From contig NZ_JAMZMJ010000005.1 of assembly GCF_024714495.1 (NCBI RefSeq), positions 248,001 to 312,000 on the forward strand: a stretch of 64,000 bases of DNA, given 5' to 3'. Each line of letters starts with the position of its first letter. Positions within the stretch are counted from its first letter, which is position 1. The translations under genes and the position numbers were made by a program. This document shows positions 52,391 to 61,928 of the stretch, piece by piece. A model generated the notes under the pieces. That model was not told where the DNA came from. It saw only the letters and a list, made by a program, of their open reading frames with translations, and made no database searches. The DNA is from Marinoscillum pacificum. Lineage in GTDB: Bacteria > Bacteroidota > Bacteroidia > Cytophagales > Cyclobacteriaceae.

Positions 52391-54166
52391 TCATTGGAAA
52401 TCATCTTCATCTGGACTAAATAACTCTACAGCATCGCCATCATCAAATTTCGTCAAAACCAATTGATCAGTCACTTCCTTCAATGAATCTGAAATAAGCC
52501 TAAACTGGGAAATTTTATGGTTAAATGACTCCATTCCTGAAGATAACTCTGAGGCAGAACTTGCGATTTCTTCAGTTCCCGCAGCAGTTTGCTCGGCAAT
52601 GACGACAATATTTTCAGATATAGAAACAACTGAAGTGATTTTATCCATTTGCTCCTTCACTGATTGGAGGATCTCACCTGATAAGTGTAAACTACTCTTG
52701 GAAGAGTCAAAAATCTTTTGGAATGTCTCAGAAGCTTCTTTTGATTTGACCTGTCCTACCCCAATACGTTCATTCATTTCATCCATGGCTTGACTGGCAT
52801 CTGAAGTATCTTTTTGGACATTAACAACCAATTCTTCAATCTCTCTAGCAGACCTCTTTGAATCTTCAGCCAGCTTTCTAATTTCCTCCGCTACAACCGC
52901 AAAACCGCGACCAGCATCCCCTGCCTGGGCTGCCTCTATTGCAGCATTCAATGCCAACAAATTAGTTTGTGACGATATTTCAGTAATTACACTTAGTGCC
53001 TTACTTATTTGACTCGATCGATCTTCCAAGACTTCCATGGATCGATTAGCATTGGAAGCATATTCTGAAATCTCAGAGATACTTTTAAGCACTTCGTCTG
53101 ACATTTCCATCCCTTGAGCACTAAGATCAGACCCTATTAAGGTGGTCTCATTGATTTCCTCTACTTTCTTACCCATTTGCTCAGAGGTATTACGTACCAT
53201 CTCTACAACTGATGATGCCTCATCCACTTTGACTACCTGTGTTTGTGCACCCGTACTCATTTGACCAATAGAAGCTGCAATTTCACTGGTATTGATACTC
53301 ATCTCCTGGCTTGTAAGCAACATTTCTGTTGATGAGCTCTTTATTTCTTCAGCATTAGAAATTACTCCTCTGAGTAAACTCTCCAGCTTCTCTAGAGCAT
53401 CATTTAAATTATTCTTTAATCGACCAATATCTCCCTCAGCTTTCTGAATATACCTTCCACTAAAATTACCTTGTGATAATCCTTCAACAATTTGATTTAC
53501 CTGAGCAATTGGTGTGGCAAAAGTTATTAGCAGCTCATTAACGGAAAAACTTAATTCTTTCCATGCCCCACTTTTATCTCCAATATCAACTCTTACACTA
53601 AGATTGCCATAAGTCCCTGCCTCTTGAACTACACGCTTGATATCATCAATTCCTCCCTTTAACTGATCTTGCATTAAGACCAAAGATTTTCCGAGACTAT
53701 CCGAATCACTTTTAACAAAGTAATCAGCATCCAAATTTCCCTTGCCTATTTCTTCTGCAAAAGATCCAACTTCTTTTATAGTATCTATATACTTATCAAA
53801 TGACTTAAATACATCCCCAATTTCATCGTTCTTGACCATGTATTTTTGATCAATAGTGATATCAGTATTTCCCTGCCTTAAAACTTCCAACCCTTCTGTT
53901 ATTTGAAGAATAGGGTTTCTGACTTTTTTGATTAGAAAATGGAAGATCGCGAGCACGCCACCTACACCCATAGGCACAGCCCACAATAAGTGCTTTAAGC
54001 CAAAGTTTCCTGCAATAAATCCTAGAAAAGCTATGATGGCACAGACAACAACAATCCTTACACCCAGCCGGAACAGAAATGAATTCCTTAAAATGAAATA
54101 AAGCACACCTATTAAAAAGATGACGCTACAACTTATGGCAATACTGAAAATTCCAAAATCGCTCAT
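52391..54166 (-). CDS. methyl-accepting chemotaxis protein
   Basis: The 591-residue protein has three N-terminal membrane helices (about 5-28, 33-52, 60-78) and no periplasmic sensor domain. HAMP-like segments lie at about 80-130 and again up to ~270, and a signalling domain has the hairpin tip near [20 protein letters not shown] (about 400-425). A short C-terminal tail ends in DEDDFQ-type acid residues. Sensing is probably from the membrane or cytoplasm. No other chemotaxis gene is in the window. Confidence 0.92.
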   Translation of the reverse strand: MSDFGIFSIAISCSVIFLIGVLYFILRNSFLFRLGVRIVVVCAIIAFLGFIAGNFGLKHLLWAVPMGVGGVLAIFHFLIKKVRNPILQITEGLEVLRQGNTDITIDQKYMVKNDEIGDVFKSFDKYIDTIKEVGSFAEEIGKGNLDADYFVKSDSDSLGKSLVLMQDQLKGGIDDIKRVVQEAGTYGNLSVRVDIGDKSGAWKELSFSVNELLITFATPIAQVNQIVEGLSQGNFSGRYIQKAEGDIGRLKNNLNDALEKLESLLRGVISNAEEIKSSSTEMLLTSQEMSINTSEIAASIGQMSTGAQTQVVKVDEASSVVEMVRNTSEQMGKKVEEINETTLIGSDLSAQGMEMSDEVLKSISEISEYASNANRSMEVLEDRSSQISKALSVITEISSQTNLLALNAAIEAAQAGDAGRGFAVVAEEIRKLAEDSKRSAREIEELVVNVQKDTSDASQAMDEMNERIGVGQVKSKEASETFQKIFDSSKSSLHLSGEILQSVKEQMDKITSVVSISENIVVIAEQTAAGTEEIASSASELSSGMESFNHKISQFRLISDSLKEVTDQLVLTKFDDGDAVELFSPDEDDFQ

Positions 54167-54343
54167 TTATTGGTGGTATTTTAATTTGAAAATTGTATGT
54201 TATGCTTCACGAACCGGGTATAAATATGTCACAAAATTCAATCAGAACCTATAAATTTTGGCTTAGTTCAGTCAGAAAAACGGCCAGTATTTAAATCCTT
54301 TCGATAAATACCAAAAATCCCATAACTATTCAATTTGATCACA

Positions 54344-54351
54344 TAATTTTG
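54344..54351 (+). promoter_or_regulatory. -7 box placed for a leaderless dCMP deaminase transcript
   Basis: TAATTTTG fits TAnnTTTG and ends 4 bases before the ATG at 54356. Transcription starting 5-7 bases after the box would begin at or next to the start codon. Confidence 0.55.
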
Positions 54352-54355
54352 ACCT

Positions 54356-54838
54356 ATGAATAAGCCTGAATTTGATGATATCTTTATGGAGTTGGCAGTG
54401 AATCTCGCCAAGAAAAGTCACTGTATTAAAAGACATGTAGGTGCTGTACTAACCAAGGATACCCGCATCATCTCTATCGGGTACAATGGCCCACCAGCCG
54501 GAACACACAACTGTGACGATGAATTTCCTGAAGATGGGTGTCCAAGAGACTCGAAAGGCGGCTGTTCATTAGCTATCCATGCCGAACAGAATGCCATACT
54601 TTATGCGGTAAAAAACAAAGCTACGGTAGAAGGCTCTACACTTTATGTGACGTTATCTCCTTGTCTAGCCTGTGCTCGAATCATCTATACTGCAGGCATT
54701 GATAAAGTAATCTATCTCAACTCCTATGCCGAGCATAAGAAAATAGCTAATGACGAAGGCGTTGACTTCTTACGCAAATTTGGTATTACTGTAGAAAAAT
54801 ATCAAGGTCAGATCGAGCACGTCACTGACCTTATATAA
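54356..54838 (+). CDS. deoxycytidylate (dCMP) deaminase
   Basis: The 160-residue enzyme converts dCMP to dUMP with zinc. The metal and catalytic site is HAE at 75-77 and PCLAC at 102-106, with a second Cys-rich stretch HNCDDEFPEDGC near 52-62. It is of the ComEB/T4-like type. The promoter box directly before the ATG suggests leaderless mRNA. Confidence 0.93.
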   Translation: MNKPEFDDIFMELAVNLAKKSHCIKRHVGAVLTKDTRIISIGYNGPPAGTHNCDDEFPEDGCPRDSKGGCSLAIHAEQNAILYAVKNKATVEGSTLYVTLSPCLACARIIYTAGIDKVIYLNSYAEHKKIANDEGVDFLRKFGITVEKYQGQIEHVTDLI

Positions 54839-54844
54839 GCAAAC

Positions 54845-56980
54845 TTACTTTTTAACTAGTCTAATCAAGGTAGTGAAATCAGGCCCAGAAACCTTCATTA
54901 AATAGACTCCACATGGAGTAGTTGCATTCAATTGGATTTCATTTGAATACAAGAAATCACCACTTTGAAGTGCTACTCCATACAAATCAAGTAATTCCCA
55001 TTTCATATCTGCAGTCGCATTTTGCACTGTCACAAAATTCTGTTGTACTGGGTTTGGATAGAGTGAAAGCTTGATATTGGCCGTAGGATTGCCAACTCGC
55101 TCAACAGCTACAATTTCAGTAGTTCCATCAAAATCAGTTTGACTTAACTGGTAATAGATCACTGGATCAAGAACTACAGGGTCAGTATAGCTATAGCTAT
55201 TCAATTCATTAGAATCTCCACTACCTGCTACTCTTGCAATTTCAGTAAATTCAACTCCATCCCGCGATTTACTGATGGTGAAAAAGTCATTATTAAGCTC
55301 AGAACTTGTAACCCATTGCAAGTAAACTGACTGGTTTACTTTTTCTGCTTTAAACGATTGTAGGGTAATTGGCAAAGGAGTAACTCCTCCTCCAGTAATA
55401 AAATTCTCTAATTCGATATAGCCATCATCAGATAACTGGTCAATGGTTTTGGACTGGTCACTACCTCCACCACCATCTACCCATGCATCATCACCTGAAT
55501 CAAAACTACCTGCATATACAACACCGTCTCCTGAATAACTTCCTTGACCCGAAGAACCTTCTTTTGTGAAGTTACCACTAACAGCTATTATTCCTCCAGA
55601 AGCAACCGTGATTTGATTTTTAAGGGTAAGATCTCCCATCACCACCAAAACTCCTCCTGGCTTAATATCCAAAATATCAGAATTACTTCTAAAGGTTAAA
55701 TTTCCATACACCACCAATGTATCAAAAATTGTCATTGTCTTAGCCCCCGAACTGGCGGTAGTCACTGAGCCTCCTGTATAGATATAGCCAAAAATGGACA
55801 CGTCACTACTAATGTTTGTTCTGGAAGGAGCTGTACCATCTACCCAATTGGAATTGGTTTCCCAGGCACCATAAATATTACTTTTAGTACGCTCCAAATT
55901 ATTGTCATATGCTGAACAATCTCCACAACAACCATCTCCACATGCAGTATCACCAGATGTTGAAGATGTAGCTGTACCTGAATAAGATCCACCGTAGCTC
56001 AATGTTCCTCCATCTACCGTGATCGACCCGTCATTAGCTACATCCTCCGTTACGTAAACAGTACTTCCGGAATTGATATCAATATCAGCTAACCAATTAT
56101 TATCCAGATTACCTTCAATAATTACATCAGAATTCGTGACGTCAAATGAAGATTCGTTGGACATAACAAAATCGCCATTTGAAACACTAATTGAACTGCC
56201 ATTAGAAGCTGTAATTGATGCTTGATAACCATTTGTGAGATTTCCCGAAGAAACATTCAAATCTGACCCATCTAAATCTATAACTACACCATTATTGGTA
56301 GTTAAAGCTCCACCTGATCCGAATTCACTATCGGTAAACAGAAAATTAGAATATTGACTGATATTTACCGTTCCGTTAACATCTAACTGTGAATCTGTTA
56401 CCGTAAAATCAACTGAATTTCCAGTACTAAAATTACCACCAACTTCAATTGATGAGTTGTTGATCAAAACATAATCAGTGAACTGGCTAGCAAAAAAATC
56501 TCCTCCTGTTGTTATCGTTGAATTGTTTAATGTGACCGGTCCTCCACCACCTTGAAAATCCTCGGTATATCCAGCTCCAACATGAAGACTTGCAGAAGAC
56601 AATGTTAGCCCTCCATGATATCCTCCGGTGTATCCATTAGTTAAATTCACCTCAGTAGTTGAAAATGCAAGGATGGAATTATTATTTGTTGTGATTGCAT
56701 TAGCATTGATTGTACCACCAGACACTGTGTAGGTTGTTGTACTTCCGACATAATTGACAATGATATCTCCTGTCACTGTAAGAACTGCACCTCCAGTTAG
56801 AGTCAAATCTCCATTCAAATAAAGATTGCCATCTATTTCTATAGAAGTATTGATAGTACAGCTGCTGGTGAGTGTAACATTTCCAGATACGTCACCGGTC
56901 GGACACTGAGTATATCCAGTAGTCTGTATCAGATAGAATCCAATGAAAAAATTAACTGCTATAAAAAATGATCGTATCAT
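54845..56980 (-). CDS. T9SS cargo protein with repetitive beta-helix-like region
   Basis: The start at 56980 (MIRSFFIAVNFFIGFYL) makes a proper signal peptide; an upstream ATG at 57013 is possible. The ~711-residue product has repeated Gly/Asn/Ser/Thr-rich strands through ~540 (GGAVLTVTGDI-like units with NNSSI variants), a linker LPITLQSFKAEKV, and a C-terminal type IX sorting domain ending in LYPNPVQ...GVYLMKVSG. Such proteins are secreted and often attached to the surface. A similar gene lies just upstream on the same strand. Confidence 0.85.
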   Translation of the reverse strand: MIRSFFIAVNFFIGFYLIQTTGYTQCPTGDVSGNVTLTSSCTINTSIEIDGNLYLNGDLTLTGGAVLTVTGDIIVNYVGSTTTYTVSGGTINANAITTNNNSILAFSTTEVNLTNGYTGGYHGGLTLSSASLHVGAGYTEDFQGGGGPVTLNNSTITTGGDFFASQFTDYVLINNSSIEVGGNFSTGNSVDFTVTDSQLDVNGTVNISQYSNFLFTDSEFGSGGALTTNNGVVIDLDGSDLNVSSGNLTNGYQASITASNGSSISVSNGDFVMSNESSFDVTNSDVIIEGNLDNNWLADIDINSGSTVYVTEDVANDGSITVDGGTLSYGGSYSGTATSSTSGDTACGDGCCGDCSAYDNNLERTKSNIYGAWETNSNWVDGTAPSRTNISSDVSIFGYIYTGGSVTTASSGAKTMTIFDTLVVYGNLTFRSNSDILDIKPGGVLVVMGDLTLKNQITVASGGIIAVSGNFTKEGSSGQGSYSGDGVVYAGSFDSGDDAWVDGGGGSDQSKTIDQLSDDGYIELENFITGGGVTPLPITLQSFKAEKVNQSVYLQWVTSSELNNDFFTISKSRDGVEFTEIARVAGSGDSNELNSYSYTDPVVLDPVIYYQLSQTDFDGTTEIVAVERVGNPTANIKLSLYPNPVQQNFVTVQNATADMKWELLDLYGVALQSGDFLYSNEIQLNATTPCGVYLMKVSGPDFTTLIRLVKK

Positions 56981-57223
56981 GCGTTTTTCTACAAATGGTT
57001 GCTGGTGATTCACTTGTAAGCTTATAAGTAAATCACTTAGTAAAAGTACGCACGGAACAACCTGACTAGTAAGAAATATTCGTTAAATAGGACTAAATAA
57101 AGGACTTATTGTACTAAAAGGGAGATTTTCACCTATATACATAAGCCAATACCCTGTTGAATTGCTGTGTAAAAGGTATGAGAATAGTAAATTGTTTATT
57201 ATAGGCTAATAATAACCTGAGGC

Positions 57224-58639
57224 TTATTTAACCACAAATCGCATTGATCTACTTTCACCTGAAGCTGACTCTACTTGCAAGAAATAGTGACCATTATTTA
57301 AACCATCCACGGATATTTTAGATGAATCGATAAAGTCTCCACTTTTCAATGCAATACCAGAAAGTGAAATAATTTTCCATGACAATTCAGCTGTAGCTCC
57401 AGAAACATTGATAGAACCATTACTATCAACCATATTAGGCAATAGGCTCATTTGGCTCAGTTCACCCTTACCCAACACGATTACCTTAAGTTTTTCATAA
57501 GAGCCATCATAGTCTGTTTGAGATAATTCATAATAAACTGGCTTATTTTTGGACGAACCACCAATGTAATCTTCATACTGATAATAGCTAATACTATTTG
57601 TAGTCCCAGAACCTTGCACGAAGGTTAGATTAGTAAATTCCAAACCATCAAACGATCGTTTTATAGTAAAATAATCATTATCCACCTCTGTGGCAGTAGA
57701 CCAATCTAAAACTACCATATTCCCCCTTTCTCTTCCTTCAAAGTTTATTAAGGTTACCGGTAAAGCTACTTCTCTGGTAACACTACACTCTATTCGATCT
57801 GAATCTCCAGGTGTACCATCTAAGCTTTCACAAGTACCTCCGACGACAACAGATCCACTACCTCCGTCTATATCCATTGGTTCTCCACTTAAATCCAAAT
57901 TCCCACCTACAACGAAAGCACCGTCGACATTGTATCTTGTATTACCTCCACCAGCAGTAAAATCGCCTGTAGTGGTAAACGAACTACCGTTATAAACGTC
58001 CATCTGGGTATTATTTCCAAGATTTACGTCCCCATTAACTTTCACATCTCCATCAACAGTAACAGTCGCTCCATTTCCGGTGGATAACCCTCCAACTTCT
58101 AAGGTTCCGGTATTATACACATCAAAATCCAAATTATTAGCAACAGCTACCACTCCATCAAAAGTAATATCTCCTCCAGCTGTAATCCTACTACTATTAC
58201 CACCAGAGGTTACTCCGCCTGTAGACACCAATGTACCTCCATTATCAACGGTAATAATTACATTACCAGAACCTGAGTCAATTTCTCCATTCACAATTAA
58301 TGTCGCCCCTCCTTGCACATAAATGGTCAAATTCGCACTGTTAGTTATATCTCCATTAACTGTCAAAATAGCTCCAGAGTACAATGTTATAGAAGTAGCT
58401 TTGGTAAAAGCCATGCCAGTCAAAGTCAAATTGATTGAACCATCTACAACTGTGTTGAGATTATTTACATCGGATGTAATATCATCACCATCTACAGGAG
58501 CTATCCCGCCCTCCCAGGTCGTAGTGTATTGCCATTGTCCCCAATTTGTTATGATATCACGAGTTGCAGCATTTGCAACAAAAGATGTTAAGAAAACAAA
58601 AGTGAGAAAAGCAGAGAATTGAATTAATCTATTAGCCAT
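57224..58639 (-). CDS. T9SS cargo protein, shorter paralogue
   Basis: The 471-residue protein has a signal peptide (QFSAFLTFVFLTSFVANA), a Gly/Asn/Thr-rich repeat region with DGSINLTLTG-type units, and a linker ALPVTLINFEGRER. It ends in the sorting domain LNNGHYFLQVES and VVK. Repeats and linker resemble the 54845 gene; the two form a tandem pair. Binding function is not predictable. Confidence 0.85.
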   Translation of the reverse strand: MANRLIQFSAFLTFVFLTSFVANAATRDIITNWGQWQYTTTWEGGIAPVDGDDITSDVNNLNTVVDGSINLTLTGMAFTKATSITLYSGAILTVNGDITNSANLTIYVQGGATLIVNGEIDSGSGNVIITVDNGGTLVSTGGVTSGGNSSRITAGGDITFDGVVAVANNLDFDVYNTGTLEVGGLSTGNGATVTVDGDVKVNGDVNLGNNTQMDVYNGSSFTTTGDFTAGGGNTRYNVDGAFVVGGNLDLSGEPMDIDGGSGSVVVGGTCESLDGTPGDSDRIECSVTREVALPVTLINFEGRERGNMVVLDWSTATEVDNDYFTIKRSFDGLEFTNLTFVQGSGTTNSISYYQYEDYIGGSSKNKPVYYELSQTDYDGSYEKLKVIVLGKGELSQMSLLPNMVDSNGSINVSGATAELSWKIISLSGIALKSGDFIDSSKISVDGLNNGHYFLQVESASGESRSMRFVVK

Positions 58640-58785
58640 ATTGGTGATTTACTTATTCGAGCAAAGTGATTCACTTACTCAACTAAGCAAATCAGTTAGT
58701 AAAAGTACGTACCAATATTTTCACACACAATATGATTCTCCATAAACCGTATAAAATCAACAACTTAAGGGCAACTTTTTCAACA

Positions 58786-61398
58786 TTACTCCTCTTTCAA
58801 AGCGTCCACCGGGTTTTTAATAGCTGATCGGTACGTTTGATAAGAAATAGTAATCAATGAGATTACCAACATTAACAGCAGTGGTATTAAAAAAATCATA
58901 GTGTTTAAACTGATTCTGTCTACATAACTTGATAGCCAGAAGTCTCCCACATAAAATGAAATAGGAATAGCTAAAACCGCCGAAATCAACACTAGCCTTA
59001 CAAAGTACCTGGAGACTCCATAAAACAATTGATCCACTCTAGCGCCCATAACTTTACGTAAGGCTATTTCTTTCTTCTTTCTTTCCAATATGAATGCTGT
59101 CAAGGAAAACAGCCCTATACAAGCTATGATTATAGCTAGAACCGATGCTCCAGTAAACATTTTACCAAAGCGTTTTTCCCCTTCGTATAGTCTCTGAAAT
59201 GAATCATCCATAAATTGGCCATCCATCGGATAACCTGGTAATAAATCAGCCCAGGTTTTGTCAATATGATCCAACGCATCAGTGATGTTCCCTTTAACCT
59301 TAATTGAAGCAAAGTGGTTCGCAAATGGAGTAGATGCTGAGGACCATCGGAACAGCAAAGAGCTTCCCTGATTTTTGGCAGAACGCGTAACAAAATCTCT
59401 AACCACTCCTATCACGCGAAAATCCTGCCCTCCACCTCTGGACAAGGTTTTGCCAATTGGATCCTTCCACCCTAATTCCGATTGTAATTGTTCATTGATG
59501 ACAATGGTCATTGAATCACTTTTCAATCCAGGTTCAAAAAATCTTCCCTCAGTTAGTTCAAGGCCCCAAACATCAAGTATATTCGGATCCGCAAACACAT
59601 TCAGAGGGTCAACAGACACCACGTTCTCACCTGTTGAATGATATCCCCAATCAGCTATTATACCTGATGGATACCCACTGGTGAATGCAACATTCGATAT
59701 ATTGGAATTACCCATTAGCAGAGATTTGAACCGATCCATTTTGCTCACTATTTTGTCGGCATCAGAAAGAATAAACACCTGTTCGGCATCCAAACCTAAA
59801 TTGCGGTTACTCATATGACGCAGCTGTGCATAGACGATGAATGTTGCAACCATTAAAAACATGGATATAGCAAACTGTAAAACCACCAAAGAAGATCTCA
59901 GTCTTTGGTTTCCTCCAGTCTTTGACTCTCCCTTCAAAGCAGCTATAGGTTTAAAAGAAGACAGAAAACTAGCTGGATATAGACCCGCCAAAAGTCCCAC
60001 AACAACCCAAATAACAAAGAACCAACCAATATTTCTTAGACTAATGATGTCCAGCACTTCATATTGGTTCTCACTAATCAAATTAAAATAAGGCAAAACC
60101 AATAGTGTCAGTCCTATTGCTATAAAAATGGCCGCTCCTGTTACCACAAAAGACTCAACCATAAACTGCTGGGCTATCAAATTTTTCACTGAACCTAACA
60201 CTTTACGTATGCCGATTTCCTTGGCTCTCAATGAAGATTTTGCGGTTGCCATATTGACATAATTGATACAAGCCAACAGCAGTATGAAAAGAGCCACCAA
60301 AGAGAAAATGATTAGATTATTGTAATTTCCCGGGGTTCCAAGTGTTAATCTGGGATGGTGCAAATGAATATCCCGCATTGGTATGAGCACAAAAGTGTGC
60401 TGATTGTTGTCCTGAACAAACTCCTGATAAGAATTGTACTGAGGATTGAATTTCAATATTTCATCACCCATATATTTCTCTATGAACGAAGGAAACTTCG
60501 ATTCTAAAATCTCAGGATCAGCACCTGGAGCTAATTTGAAATATGAATAAAAGTTATTTCCAGTCCAGTTTCCCGTAGTAGCCCATTTCTCCCATGGTAT
60601 AGATTGTATGATCTGGTAAGGAATAGTAGTTGCTCGTGGAGCGTCTTTAACCACAGCTTTAATCACACATTTCACCTCATCAATTTCGATCGTTTCTCCA
60701 ATTGGATCCTTCTCAGGAAAGTACTTTTGTGCCATACTCTCCGTCAAAACAACATCATTAGGTCCATTTAAGGCTGTCTTAGCTTCACCTCTAATGAATG
60801 TGTTCGGAAACAAATCGAAGAACGTACTATCCGCCATCAATACATTCTGTTGTTTAATAAATTGGTCTCCTTGCTTAATCACTACTTCTCCTAAGCCTCC
60901 CAATCGGGTACCATTAAGTATTTCAGGATAGTCAGCTTTCATGTATTTGACCAGTTGAGCAGGAGTATATGGTCCTCTGCCATTGATTGTTACTCGATAG
61001 ATGTCTTCCACTTGAGGAATGTCTTTATCAAAGCTCGTTTGGTGACTCACATGTGTGAGAATGATTACACAACATGCGATACCAATTGCCAACCCCATGA
61101 TATTTAACAGGGATTGAACCTTATTTTTAGCCATGTTTCTAAAAGAAACTTTAAAGTAGGTTTTGAACATTCCGAATGGACTTTTAGGTAGAAAATCATC
61201 AAGATCCTTGATGTAACGCCAGCGAAAAAAACGGATAACATTCCAGGTAAACTTCCACCTGGCCACATTAGGAGAGTGTTCAGCCTCACGATCAAAAAGC
61301 TCATAAAGATCACCTTCTATTACCTCTACATACCATGGTTTACAAAACCACTGAAGCAATTTCATGGCGAACTTTGGAGGCTCAGGTTTGCTTCTCAT
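58786..61398 (-). CDS. MacB/FtsX-type ABC transporter permease with permease-prefix domain
   Basis: The 870-residue protein starts with a soluble permease-prefix region (KPWYVEVIEGDLYELFDREA, ~60 residues). Two MacB-periplasmic plus FtsX units follow, each with a first helix (near 100 and 510) and a C-terminal three-helix FtsX domain (about 375-475 and 755-860). The ATPase is encoded elsewhere. It is coupled to the PadR gene by a 4-base overlap. Fused two-unit permeases with this prefix are typical of Bacteroidota. Confidence 0.88.
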   Translation of the reverse strand: MRSKPEPPKFAMKLLQWFCKPWYVEVIEGDLYELFDREAEHSPNVARWKFTWNVIRFFRWRYIKDLDDFLPKSPFGMFKTYFKVSFRNMAKNKVQSLLNIMGLAIGIACCVIILTHVSHQTSFDKDIPQVEDIYRVTINGRGPYTPAQLVKYMKADYPEILNGTRLGGLGEVVIKQGDQFIKQQNVLMADSTFFDLFPNTFIRGEAKTALNGPNDVVLTESMAQKYFPEKDPIGETIEIDEVKCVIKAVVKDAPRATTIPYQIIQSIPWEKWATTGNWTGNNFYSYFKLAPGADPEILESKFPSFIEKYMGDEILKFNPQYNSYQEFVQDNNQHTFVLIPMRDIHLHHPRLTLGTPGNYNNLIIFSLVALFILLLACINYVNMATAKSSLRAKEIGIRKVLGSVKNLIAQQFMVESFVVTGAAIFIAIGLTLLVLPYFNLISENQYEVLDIISLRNIGWFFVIWVVVGLLAGLYPASFLSSFKPIAALKGESKTGGNQRLRSSLVVLQFAISMFLMVATFIVYAQLRHMSNRNLGLDAEQVFILSDADKIVSKMDRFKSLLMGNSNISNVAFTSGYPSGIIADWGYHSTGENVVSVDPLNVFADPNILDVWGLELTEGRFFEPGLKSDSMTIVINEQLQSELGWKDPIGKTLSRGGGQDFRVIGVVRDFVTRSAKNQGSSLLFRWSSASTPFANHFASIKVKGNITDALDHIDKTWADLLPGYPMDGQFMDDSFQRLYEGEKRFGKMFTGASVLAIIIACIGLFSLTAFILERKKKEIALRKVMGARVDQLFYGVSRYFVRLVLISAVLAIPISFYVGDFWLSSYVDRISLNTMIFLIPLLLMLVISLITISYQTYRSAIKNPVDALKEE

Positions 61399-61742
61399 TT
61401 GTTTTGAAGTAAAGCCTCTGGAATTTGACTAAATAAAGTATTCCGAACTCGATGATTGATCTCCAACACCTGGATTCCGAGATTGGTCACTTTAAAAAAG
61501 CGCTTTCTTCTTCCTCCTCGTTCGGCTGTTGCCCCTCCAAGGTAAGACTCCAGGTAACCTTTCTTTTCCAATCGATCCAGAGCAGTGTGTACACCACTGA
61601 TATTGGCTTTTCTTCCGGTTTGAGATGCGATCTCATCAAGAACTTTAACACCGTATGCATTTTCATGCAGTATAGCCGTGATTAACAGCACCAATTCCTC
61701 AAATTCTCCGAGTTGAACTTTCTCCTCTTCCATTATTTTCAC
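61395..61742 (-). CDS. PadR family transcriptional regulator
   Basis: The 115-residue winged-helix protein has LGEFEELVLLITAILHENAYGVKVLDEI, the PadR start, and DRLEKKGYLESYLGGATAERGGRRKRFFKVT, the wing. It probably represses the permease gene that follows with a 4-base overlap. The ligand is unknown. Confidence 0.92.
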   Translation of the reverse strand: MKIMEEEKVQLGEFEELVLLITAILHENAYGVKVLDEIASQTGRKANISGVHTALDRLEKKGYLESYLGGATAERGGRRKRFFKVTNLGIQVLEINHRVRNTLFSQIPEALLQNK

Positions 61743-61819
61743 AATTGTAAATTAAATACGATCAACTACCTAAAAGGTTTCTTTCACAATTGTAAATTAT
61801 ATATAATTTGGGAATGAAT

Positions 61820-61870
61820 GGCTATAAAATAGAAAATCCGGCCTCCCAACTGAAGTCGGAAGTACCGGAT
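61820..61870 (-). terminator. hairpin terminator of the TonB-dependent receptor
   Basis: On the - strand ATCCGG and CCGGAT (61870-61865 and 61841-61836) form a stem with additional inner pairing, followed by TTTTCTATTTT. It lies about 60 bases after the stop of the receptor gene. Confidence 0.65.
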
Positions 61871-61928
61871 AATCATCAATCTAACCAAACTAAACTAAAA
61901 TGAAATATATCTTTTGATACCTTACTTC

